Assembly: GCF_032854445.1 (NCBI RefSeq)
Contig: NC_088304.1
Span: 9,375,704 to 9,439,703, forward strand
Length of the DNA stretch: 64,000 nucleotides
DNA from: Liolophura sinensis
Taxonomy: Eukaryota > Mollusca > Polyplacophora > Chitonida > Chitonidae
Direction: 5' to 3'
The notes below the pieces were generated by a model. That model made no database searches and was not told where the DNA came from. It saw only the letters and a program-made list of their open reading frames with translations. Positions 27,957-38,600 of the stretch are shown here, in pieces; the first letter of the stretch is position 1, and the number at the start of each line of letters is the position of its first letter. Made by a program: the position numbers and the translations under genes.

Positions 27957-28180
27957 TGACAACTGAGGCCCCTACTACTACCACCGGCTATTTGCCATGT
28001 CCTGAGGGGATCGTGTTTGGAAGAGCCGTCGACCCTGACGATTGCCACAAGTTCTACGAGTGCCGGTCAGGCATAGAGACCATCAGGTCGTGTGGAGAGC
28101 TGTATTTCAACGTCCTACTGGCAAATTGTGGAACTCTCGAAAACATCAGTCGATTTTTCCAGCCGTACTGTTTCAACTGA
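27957..28180 (+). CDS. Terminal exon of the giant mucin gene: C-terminal CBM14 (peritrophin-A) chitin-binding domain
   Basis: The acceptor is TTACAG at 27,951-27,956. The exon starts with TG, which completes a Val codon with the G left by the donor at 25,951, so the phase-1 junction keeps frame: ...TQSTS-V-TTEAPTTTTGYLPC. A short Thr-rich linker leads to a CBM14 module with six cysteines in the family order: CPEG, DDC, FYEC, SCGELYFN, NCG and PYC. It ends FN then TGA at 28,178-28,180. CBM14 domains bind chitin in peritrophic, cuticular and shell matrices, so this would anchor the mucin to chitin. The fifth-to-sixth cysteine spacing is somewhat long and the usual Asp after Cys5 is Gly. The exons in the window total 8,725 codons including stop. 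An independent small gene is possible but lacks its own signal peptide. Confidence 0.85.
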
Positions 28181-28690
28181 TTTACAGATACGTGACTTCC
28201 TTTCACCTGACCTGTTGTCACATAATGCGGAATGACGTCCTCTTGATTTCCTGATACTATGCGTCATTTTGTGTGGCATTCAGGATTGATGAATCTGCAA
28301 AGGACATGGTTTGATAACAGAAATGCAACTTATTATTAACAATGTTTATAATTGCTACACATATCCAGATTGCTGTCTCTGTCATTTCATAATAGCCACC
28401 TTTGATATAATTTGTGATATTTACATTCTTAGTGTTGAACAAGTTTGTGCAAGTCCACTTTTGAGTTCTCACGAAAATGCGCGTTACTTATAAATACATG
28501 AGCACTGGAGTAATTTTTATTTTGTTCTTTTTTTTCTAAGTGGAATAGTTTACTAAGGAAGTAAATTGACATGTTTCATATCATCCATGTTTAATGTTTT
28601 TCTGTAATCTACATGTAGTTTACTCGAGAAATTTTTAAACTCTACTCTTTATCTTTGATGTTCTGTTTATAATAAAACTATTATATTTTG
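28181..28690 (+). other. 3' UTR and polyadenylation signal of the giant mucin gene
   Basis: A canonical AATAAA lies at 28,671-28,676, about 490 bp after the stop. It is followed by a T/GT-rich stretch (TTTTGTAGG, then TCTTTTG), as expected for a cleavage site. No competing AATAAA was seen between the stop and this point. Confidence 0.65.
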
Positions 28691-29597
28691 TAGGCGCAGT
28701 TTCTCTTTTGTTTTACTTTCTCGTTTTCTTCATGCATGGTTTTATTCAGCCTCACTGGTAAAACTTATGCATGGAGGGGGGTAATTTTCCAACCTGATCA
28801 AAGGGGACACGGAATGAATCCGTCTGTATACATCCACACATCTGTCCACGTATGTGACGCTTTGGTTTCCATATGCAATCTTCCAGCTGTTGTCCAATGT
28901 TGATAAAAGTTTCTTTGGTGGACTCTCCGATCGCGTTTAAAAATTCTGGGTTTAAAGAAAAATTCTGATCCCCCCCCCCCCCCAAAAAAAAGCTTTTGTT
29001 CGCAGGCTAATTGTGTAGAATCTCAAATTAGGGTAAAAAATCAGCCCCATTAGAGAATGCGTTTTAGAAGTATTTTCTTGATTCTGATTGGTTTGTGGTT
29101 TCAGTGTAATAACTGTAATGAAACCGTATTCTATTTTGATAAAATGTGTATACATGTGTGTCCAACTCTTACGCGAAAAGCGAAAAAAGATTTGGTTGAA
29201 TATTTCAGTTGTAGGAGTCGAATTGGTGCCTTGACTAAAAATGCTTCACGGCTGTCCCTGGAATCGTTGAAGACCTATACTTTTTTCTAATCCCCATAGT
29301 GCCTTACTTCTATGAGTAAAGACTCTGATGTAAATAGAAGCCATTTTGCGCAACATTTCGAACATTCCTTTAAACTAATTATATGATCTATCGTACTGGA
29401 TCTTCTTTTGTTCTGGCTCGCCTTCCTTTGTTCTGGCTCACCGGTATTCGTCAGTAAATATAGTGTGTGTAAATCCATTCTGTATGAATGTAATACAGCT
29501 AACCTGTAATACATGTCACATGGTGTGAATTAGGTGATGCTTATTTGTGCAACATATTCATTTCCAGGGTGTCCCTCGGGGTTGGCCAACCAACGGG

Positions 29598-29636
29598 GGG
29601 CGTTTTATGCTGTACCCAAGAATATTTCACCTGCAA
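29598..29636 (-). mobile_element. SINE 3'-tail fragment
   Basis: The sequence GCGTTTTATGCTGTACCCAA followed by GAATATTTCACC is the reverse complement of the conserved 3' end shared by the SINEs at 26.6, 60.3 and 61.2 kb. Only the tail is present. Confidence 0.6.
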
Positions 29637-29654
29637 TATTTGGTTGAAGGGACA

Positions 29655-29897
29655 TGTAGCAAGTCAGCGGCCATGTAGCGTACAAAGAACGCCAGTCTCA
29701 CTGCATAGCTCGCCACGACCATCACGTTGTTCGAATCCAACTTTCGCTGTTCTGGCTATGCCTTCAGCTGGTGAGGTTTGTGGGGTGGTTTGCATTGGGC
29801 ACTCCGGTTTATCATATCCATATACCGGACGTTCGTCAGTGAAATATGAAAAATTCTTGAGCATCGCGTTAAACAACAGTCAAATAAAGAAATAAAT
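29655..29897 (+). mobile_element. Second SINE-like element with related 3' tail
   Basis: A B-box-like GTTCGAATCC near 29,728 precedes a body ending GTGAAATATGAAAAATTCTT, then GCGTTAAACAACAGTCAAATAAAG. The tail resembles the main SINE family, but the head and body differ. No target-site duplication was identified. Confidence 0.6.
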
Positions 29898-31142
29898 ACT
29901 TGAGCTGTAAAGAACGCCTATTCTTCACCTTGAAACAGAATGAACATTTGTCTCCCCTTGCTGTAGACTCCGTCCACACCATAGGCTCTCGTCTCGCCGG
30001 GAACGCGCGGTCGCTATGAATGAATTCCGTGTGTAACCAGCTACTGGAATTTCTCTTCTATCCGTCAGCCCTTTGTACATACGCCGCGAGCAGTGCCCAA
30101 ACACGGCAGGCGTGGAGCGATCGCAAAGTCAACAGCCTGAATTGACATAAGATTGCCTAAACCCACCCTGGCCAATTAACACTGTTTACCTGGCATTTAA
30201 TCAGTTGTCTGAGGTTTTCATTTACACGGTAAAGGTAATTAAAAGGAGCATTTATGAAAAATTACAATGAACTTAAATAAATAGCGGAGAGCGCAGGGTT
30301 TGAATGAAACCTAGCCTATCAATATTGGAGGCGCGAGTTCGAATCTGAGACACAGCGATTTGTAGCTGGACAGCGTATGTTTCAGTTTCTTTGAAAGTGG
30401 ATATATTGGCAAGAAAATAACTCTTTTTTGTTTTCTCCTCCTTTAAGTCATCACTAACTGTTAATCGAAATTCGACAGCTGTGCCTAATGCCATTTTTCA
30501 TTATATATCACACAGACAACATAATTAATATACATTAATAATTATGAATGAAATTAAGTTTTTCCTCTTCCAAAAATGAAGAACATTTTTAATTTGGAAA
30601 AAAGTTACATACATGAGACCTGTTAAAGAAGTTTGCATAAGCTATAATACCCATATAATGCCATACTCTTAAAAACATGTGTGAGAATTTCAAATTGCTA
30701 ACGACCAGTTCAGTCACACCGAAATGAACTCTGCTTGAAGTTTACGAAAGATTCAGCCTAAATGATTACTGATTTAACAATCCATTTTGTTTCAACGATT
30801 TTTCCTCCAGCCTCTGGGCACCATTTTTGTCATCCCACTGCAGCTATCAATAAAGAACTGTCAGCTACACTTCAACGCAGCTATATACGCTCAGTGCAGC
30901 TTTCACTAGACGTCGGTAAAGTTTGTATCTGAAGACAGTGAGAAATCAGGAGGAGATGAGTTCGATCCCGCAACCTGGACAATGGATATAGTCAGCTGCG
31001 ATTTCAGGCGACCGACCCAACGTTAAACAGTGTCGATATCTGTGCCTATACATGCTGCGCGAAAACAATTTAATGCGACGGAAAGACTGCTCAGATTTCT
31101 ATCTCTGGTAAACGTCAGTATCCACTAAAACTAAAGTCATAT

Positions 31143-31265
31143 TCATTTATTTCTTTACTTATTTATTTACTTATGTATTTATATATTTATTTGATTGATG
31201 TTCAACGTCAAATTCAAAAATTTTCACTTATATGAATGAATGAATAAATATGGCTTAACGCCACT
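31143..31265 (-). mobile_element. SINE tail fragment
   Basis: ATTT-type repeats followed by TTGATTGATGTTCAACGTCA and TTTTCACTTATATGAATG match the reverse complement of a mollusc-type SINE tail (GTGAAAAT...TGACGTT...AATCAAATAAAT). Confidence 0.5.
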
Positions 31266-31869
31266 TTGACAATACTACAGAAATATCATGGTAATATCGT
31301 GAGATTAACTTATGTGATGCCGTGCAAAAAACTAGAATGCCCGCGGCGTAAACTTTTGGCAAGTTACTGGCGAACTTGCCCTTATGTAACGTACAAATAT
31401 GCACATCAAATTATCCTAGGAACTAAAACGCATGTACCTATATACAGAATACATGAAACCTTCGGCTTTTTTTGTCAGTAAGTATTTCAGAATGTGTTTT
31501 AACATATAAATGTGCAAAAAAGTACAAAACAGCTTCTCACTTTTCTTATTAGGGCGTGAAAAAGGCTTCAAACTACAGTTTTCCTAAGGGGTCAGCGGTC
31601 AGTCCGGAAATTAGACAGCTTGCAGTCGTGACGTCATTGATGATGGGTGTCAAAACAACTGTGTAAAGAAGAAAACCCGAATGGGGTTGGGGGACGGGGA
31701 GTTCAGCTGGTCCCACGTTTCCAGTAAAAATCGTCAATTTTCGACCACTGAAAATATGCATGAAATACAGGGGTTATTAAGATGTACAAAAATCCCTCAA
31801 AACATTCATGCTTTTTTGCGTAACTTTTCATTTCCTTTAAAACCATAATCCTCGTCTCAAGTTCATTTT

Positions 31870-31985
31870 CATCCCTTAACCATTCGGCCAAGAACCGTTC
31901 CTGGGACTGATTTGTGTCAATTTGATTGCCGAGCCAGCGAGAGCTGGATTTGAACACGACACCTCGGTTTGCAAGGACCTTTCTT
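31870..31985 (-). repeat. tRNA-like scrap, possible SINE head remnant
   Basis: On the minus strand a B-box-like GTGTTCAAATCC and an A-box-like GGCCGAATGGTTAAG are both present, but in the reverse of the functional order. This is therefore not a working tRNA gene. It is more likely rearranged SINE remnants. Confidence 0.3.
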
Positions 31986-32189
31986 TTTTCAGGTGAACGA
32001 AGTACTGGATTTCTAGTAACGAGGATATACACTCTTTGTCCCAAAAAAAAAAGAAAAATAAAACACGCTGGCCAAAAAGTGTGAAATGTTATACTTACAA
32101 TCAACCGCCAAACAGCATGTACTTCTCTCTGTGAGGTTAAAAAAGTTAATTTCTTAACGAGTTGATTAAACAAAGCGGACCCATAACAT

Positions 32190-32430
32190 CACCTTAGGAC
32201 AAAGCGGCCAGTCAGCAATACAGCAGCGTGTGGACAGTAGGAAGACATTCCGAATGTCACCGCAAAACGTGTGCGCACACCGCAGACGAAGGCCTCGGGG
32301 CTGGACTGTTCAGTTAGCGACAAGGTACGAGCGAGGACAGCTGGACCGAAGGGCATTCCACACCCCAGGTCATACGTGGTGAGATGGGGGAGGGGACCGG
32401 CAAGACACAAGTCACCGATGGCAGACACTG
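32190..32430. other. GC-richer block upstream of the second gene
   Basis: About 240 bp are clearly richer in G+C and CpG than the flanking AT-rich DNA. The block ends some 60 bp before the TATA box at 32,491. It could be a promoter-proximal regulatory block or a repeat fragment; no specific sites were identified. Confidence 0.35.
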
Positions 32431-32490
32431 TTGTTGTATTACGCTCTTAAAACCTTCACCGTGCCTAAAGTCGGTTCAGGCTTAAGGTGG

Positions 32491-32498
32491 TATAAAAG
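32491..32498 (+). promoter_or_regulatory. TATA box of the three-CBM14 secreted protein gene
   Basis: TATAAAAG lies 127 bp upstream of the assigned ATG. Transcription would be expected to start near 32,520, giving a 5' UTR of about 95-100 nt. The inferred leader has very short upstream ATG frames (for example at 32,526), which end before the main ATG. Confidence 0.65.
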
Positions 32499-32617
32499 TT
32501 TTCACAAACACGAACATTCCGCATTATGCTTCATATTTTCCAATGATTTTGGAAAGTAGATGTAGAGGTTAAGTATTCGAGCATTTATCTGACAACGTCA
32601 ATTGCTAATAGGCGGTC

Positions 32618-32648
32618 ATGGCGTCAGTCTACTCACTTTTGTTTATTG
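32618..32648 (+). CDS. Exon 1 of three-CBM14 gene: signal peptide start
   Basis: ATG is in good initiation context (G at -3, G at +4). The ten codons read MASVYSLLFI, then one base G is followed by the strong donor GTAAGT at 32,649. Joined to exon 2 the reading continues GAHLLCFVRA-GFLCP, completing a typical signal peptide with a likely cleavage after VRA. The match in phase and in signal-peptide logic is the evidence for this tiny exon. Confidence 0.8.
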
Positions 32649-35600
32649 GTAAGTCAATTTCTTTATATTTTAAGGCATTATGGAGCTAAACTGTGAAAAC
32701 CTTACAGGGGTATGTCATGAAGCAGAATACACAGTATTATTTGCGCAGAAATGGCGTTATAACTCCAATGGATGTGCAGGAAAATAGTTAAGAGACAAGA
32801 GGGAATGAAAAATACATGCGGAATTAGGTCTTCGATGTTTTTGCATCTAACGGCTGAAACTACATTCACGCTGTCGATTCTCAACGAGATGTAGAGACTG
32901 TCTGTTAAACTATTTCACCAAGAAGCCAAATTGTTCAGAAAATTATTCGTTAAATGACGCTGAAATTTCTGTTTCCAATAACCGTGGTTTACCTGCTGGA
33001 ACGTTATTAACACAATGTCATGCAGTGTGTTACATATCTGAACACCTGTTACTGTATCATTCTATCTACATGAAACTCTGATTACATTCCGGAATTGATC
33101 GCTGAATTTATTAAATATTACGTTCATCGAAGAACTGATTCCGGAGTCCGTTACTTGCTACATTCCTGGAACTAATTACGTCCAAGACCGCCATAATACT
33201 TAATCAAGACGTTTGAAAAAGGCCACTCGTAGATGCCTTCGTTGAAAGTTTACTATATGCCATAACCAGGGCAACACTTTATTGGTAGATAGGGATGTTC
33301 AGGGTGTCTATACTGTCAACGCCTAGCCGACATCATGAGATGTGTAAGCATGAATGCATTGTCACCTCGATGTTAACCTCAGCCGATGTTTACCTTTACA
33401 TTCCCAGCACGACTGAAGTACATCCAGATTTCATTTGAAATGAATACTAAGTATGAGTTTTAAATTTGACATTGAATTTTTTCTTCAAACATCACCTGTT
33501 TTTTCCTGGCTTAGAAAATACGATAAATGCTTATTTTTTTAAATATACGTTTTTTTTTTGTTTTATACGTGTTAGGTTTTATTTTGTGTGTGTATTTCTT
33601 TTCTTTTTTCTGGTTTTCTCCATTTTTTTTTAGTAGACACATTGGATATGATCGATGAAATTAAAACCAGTAATGACGGTTTTGGAGAGTATACAGCTAC
33701 ATCGTTTGCTTTCACTTTCATTTTCCAGGAGCGCATTTGCTATGTTTTGTCCGGGCCGGATTTCTTTGTCCTCAGTCAAATGGTTATTTTCCGGATCCGG
33801 ACAATTGTCAGATCTATTACCGATGTGTTGACGGGGGATGGGACCGCCACTCGTGTGGGCCAGGCACAGTTTTCAACCCCACCCACAACACTTGTGATTA
33901 CTCCAGTAGGGTGAAGGGATGTGGTCACGGCAGTAAAAACAACCCGACCTCTGCCGCCCCGGAACCCACGTACCGGCCGACCTCCCGTATCCCTCCCACG
34001 GAGAGGACCCCCGAGTACCCCACGACAAGTTATCAGACTGCAGTGCCTCCTACCCGCTACCCAACCACCCGCTACCCACCCACGCAGTTCCCACCCACCC
34101 GCAATCCGCCGACTCGCAATCCACCCACCGCCTATCCAACCACGAAGTATACCCAGAGCCGGTATCCAACAACGTCACGTTATACGCCACCCAGACGTAA
34201 GTCTGCCGTATTCTTATATAAAAATAAGCACTCAAAATATAAGTCCCTTGTTCTTTCACATGAAGCAAAATGCATGAAGGAATTTGACGGTGGAGTGGAA
34301 TTTGGAGATTTTTCTTCTTACTATCTCTTGTGTAAAGTATTAAATATTTTCATATAGCTTTCAGCATCTACAATTTTTTTTCCTGCTACAGTCTAAGTTT
34401 CTACGTATTTACATATACTAGCTTTTCCAGAATGATTTTGTAGAGTTTGATGGAGAAAATGTAAAGCATGTAAAATGGCATTGCATAAAATACACAACAA
34501 ATATTTCTTTGAGGAATATTTCTATACATCGACAATTTATTTATGGACACGATATTATTTTCGTCTTTTATTTGAGATGCACCTTATTTTAGTACTTCAA
34601 ATTTAGTCTCAATTAAATTATTTATACATTTTAAAAAAGATAGTATTACTTCATTTACCGTTCTTTGCAATGTTTAAAGAAGAATCTTTCCTCTTACATT
34701 GACTAACGAATATTGCATTGACTAACGAATATTGCATTGACTAATAAATATCATGTTGTGCCACTGCTGATTCTGACCAAGTGTTTTATAACAGCCAAAG
34801 ATTCATAACAATTTTGTCTTGAACATGTATTCCACTATTATCAGAGAGAGATTATAATAAGGCAAGTATTTTGCCTCAACCTTGTTTTTTTTCTTAAGTT
34901 TGAATACCAGAAAAGCCTATTATGTTTTTAATTTGGTTTACCAGTAAATAATGTTGCTTGCATTCTTAAAATAACACATAAGCCGTACACGGTTAATATG
35001 TGTATCACCACTTGTTAAACTTGTGTCACCTTGTGAAAGATGATGTATCATCTTGAACCTTCTTGGTATCATGGCTGATAAGTGGTTGAACTACATTCCT
35101 GTAGAGGCAATTCGGAGAAAAAAACATATATTATAAAAAAGGGAATAAAACCTGTAGACATTTCATCCATGCAAGGAATGAGACTTGTGAATGTTGCGGT
35201 TCTCACAGTCGTGAGTTTCTTAACATAAATAAGTCAGTGTTATGAATTTTACAGAGACTAACAATTGCAAGGGTAAATTGTTTCTGCCTGAAATATGCGA
35301 TGCGATCAGGAAATATTTGCACGTTTCTTAATAATATGGATGACGCAAATGAAAACATACAAAAACACATATTCCATAACTGGGTTTTTCCTATGAAGTT
35401 GATACGGTTACGCCATGAGCAGACAGTTATCTGTGATTGGCAACAAAGTAACTATTATCGCGGGTATTTATGTCAAGATATGATGAGAAGCACGCAATAA
35501 TGGCAACATGACTTATAACGAGGAAGGCCCTCTGTGATTTTATATTCTAAGATTCATTTTACGTGTACTATTAAAAATATATGGAGAGGTTTGACTTCTA

Positions 35601-38600
35601 GATAAATTAAGATTGATTTAAGCAAAAGCTGTGTAAATCAGCCATTTGACTGACATTGTTATGGGAGATTACAGGTTGTGCTTGTTTGTTTGCTACCAAT
35701 GTATGTAGGGTCTTTAAGGGTAGCTGGTGACAGTTTAAAATTGTGACTTTCCAGTTAAAGTAGCCCAGTAATTGACTTTAAAATGACTTAAGTAGAGTAA
35801 GAAAGAACCGCTTGCAACTGTGTGGGAAATTGTCCCCTTGTGGAATGACGATGTGCTGTTGAAATTGTTATATAATAGATATAGCCAGCGGAATAGGCCA
35901 GAAAAAAAACACAAGCATTACTAACCGTAGTCTTATTGTGTTGCTTTACAAAAAACAATAAATGTTCCATTGTCTCTACCCGTCAGATCAATAAGAAATA
36001 AGTTTTTGAAATCAGTTTTGTTTTCCGAAACTTACTGCTCATTTGTGGGACATTTTGTGAAATGATAAACATATGCATTGTTCCACGATGTAATTTTGCG
36101 ACATGCTGCCATAAATGGAACATCTGTGACAGGTCACATGACAGGTCGAATCGATCTGACAACGTGGACACTACACACTTATATTTGCCAGCGTTGAGCT
36201 TTCAAATCAAGTATATATAAACCTAACATACATTATCCATGTATATTTTCCGTATTTGGAAACTTATCTTACAGCTTACCAAATATATACTAATAAAATC
36301 CTTTTCCTTTAGCATATGTCAAGCTGAGTCAATAATAGGACTCGAGCTCCGGATCTCATATACCGGCTGGATTGTAAGCTGCACATAACCTGGTCATGCG
36401 TAGTTGAATATGACGAATGTTGAAAGTAATGAAATATTCTGGTGCATGAATGACTAGGAAATAGGAAATATGTTTGCGTGTTCCAGCACAAGACTGCGAA
36501 ATTTACAACGCTCTAATGATAGGAATTTCCCCTTGAAAATGCTTTAAATTGGTGAAATATGCATTTGACGTTACTTTTGTCTTCTGATAATACAGTAAGT
36601 AGGAATCACAAAAATTGAACTTTTACAAGCGTCTCGTATGATTTTTTTTAGATTCAAGTAAGTTTTCCTTTTTGTCTGTTTGAAAGAAATTACAGCTCAG
36701 TAACGCACTTTCGGGGACAATTTACCTATTTTACCTATCTCTAAGACCCTTCTTATTTAACTACCATGCATCGTTGGTTTTAAAAAAAAAAGAGCAAAAA
36801 AAGAAACAAAGAATCCAACGCCTAATTCTTGTCCTCACCAGAGACCACGCCGAGAAGGGATTACGGGAAGTTTAACTGTAAGAGTGACGGATATTTTGGT
36901 CACCCAAAGTATTGTGATCACTTCTACCGGTGCGTGATGACCCGACCTATCCTCTTCCAGTGCGCCCCGGGCACGTACTTCGACGACATCATAGGCACCT
37001 GTAACTACAAAGAGCAGGTTACGGAGTGTGACGAGGATGGCATCAAACATGGCGGCCCGGGACCGACCTATCGGCCCAGCCGCAGGCCGAGACCGAGGCC
37101 GAGTGCAGAGCCCACGCATTGGCCGAGTCAAGAGACAACGGAATGGCGGAGTCAGGAACCAACGCAATGGACGAGCGCCATGCCGTCGTATAGCCCGGGT
37201 GAGTGTGCCGAGATTAAATAGGTGTTAAACAGTATGAAAACAGTCGTTCTCTTTCTATCCATTTTCTTTGTTGAAATAGCTGTAGAATGATAAATACGTG
37301 GACATTGTGAAAGAGCTACCACATGGAGAGTAAAAGTAGGGCAACGACGACGGTATGATACACGCAATTGCTGAAATCGGCCCCTAGGCAATTTACCTGA
37401 GAGTTTTATGTTCATGTGAATGCTTAAAGGAGAAGAAAACATAAAAATGATGCCAAAATCAGATGAAAGAGAGGTATTTATCCTTGTTGCATAATAATGT
37501 TCTAATTAAGGGTGTGATGCTTGTCTAATAAATTTATTTTTGCATATGCATTTGCTCTAAATTATGATATTATTTATGAACATATTAAAAATATAAATAT
37601 GATCCAAACTGAGGTTTAATACATTTGTTAGCTTAAAAGAACAAATTCTTGTGCAAAAATATTTATTAAACCTGTGTTATATCCTCATTTATGACATTAT
37701 TAAACAAAGACTATAGATACCAAAAGGTGGACCCAAATACCCACCATACAAAAATTATTTTCAAGTGTCTTTTTCTCTTTACGGAAAAATCGGGAAAAAA
37801 TCTTGAATACCACATTTAGGAATAACTTTTCGCACTCTTTCATCTGAACTTCATGTCATTTTTATGTTTTCTCCACCTTTAGATAGTAGCAAATTACACA
37901 CCCACTAGCACTATGGCCTAAGCAAAATTAGGTAAAAATAAGTATGCAGTGATGGTAATTTTAATATATTAGACGGCACTGGATTAGAATGCTGATTGCT
38001 ATATATTAGATGCCATGCATCACAGTAAAAGCAGCCATGTAGCATGCAGAAAACGTGTACGTTAGCAAACAAGAGAACCAGCCTACTTTAGTGAGACACG
38101 ACGGGGCATCAAGATGAAAACGTCTAGGTCTACCACAGAAATAACGTGCAGCATGAAAGAAAAAAGAGCGACTGAGCCAGACACATCTGTGATCGCTATA
38201 ATTAAACAAGACAACAACAAGGGAATAGCTGTTAATAATTGCATGGTGGTGATGAATTTAAACCAATCAGGTTAACATTTAAGCTTGTTGATTTCTCGAC
38301 ATTCTTTAATAAGGACGACAATGAACTGTACTTGAAGTTTAGACAGCATTTAGCAATGGAGTCGTTATAGACAACATGTTAATAAACAGACATAATATTA
38401 GTGGTTTAATTGTCTACATACTTTGCTTAATTCAAAAAAAGGGCAAAAGAAAGCCAAATGGGGCAAATGCTTGTCTGTTCTCATTTTATTTGTTCGGTTG
38501 TTCAGAATTTTCACTTATATGACGGCGGCCAGCATTATAGTGGGAGGAAATCCACAACCCTCCGCAGTTTGCTGGCAAACCTTCCCACGCACGGCCGAAG

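Larger units (their letters stand above)
28681..32480. other. Intergenic region between the two CBM14 genes
   Basis: No supported gene is present. It holds a poly-C tract at 28,970-28,983, SINE pieces near 29.6-29.9 and 31.15 kb, tRNA-like scraps near 31.9 kb, and a GC-richer block at about 32,190-32,430 upstream of the second gene's TATA box. Open frames here are short and lack recognisable domains. Confidence 0.6.

Noticed and set aside
31703-32173. 156-codon minus-strand open frame as a gene
   Set aside because: No domain, no splice or start context, and it overlaps tRNA-like repeat scraps. It is probably chance.
35255-35272. Micro-exon of 18 nt (phase 1-1) in intron 2 of the CBM14 gene
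   Set aside because: An AG and a GT frame it, but the flanking signals are weak and so short an exon cannot be supported without transcripts.
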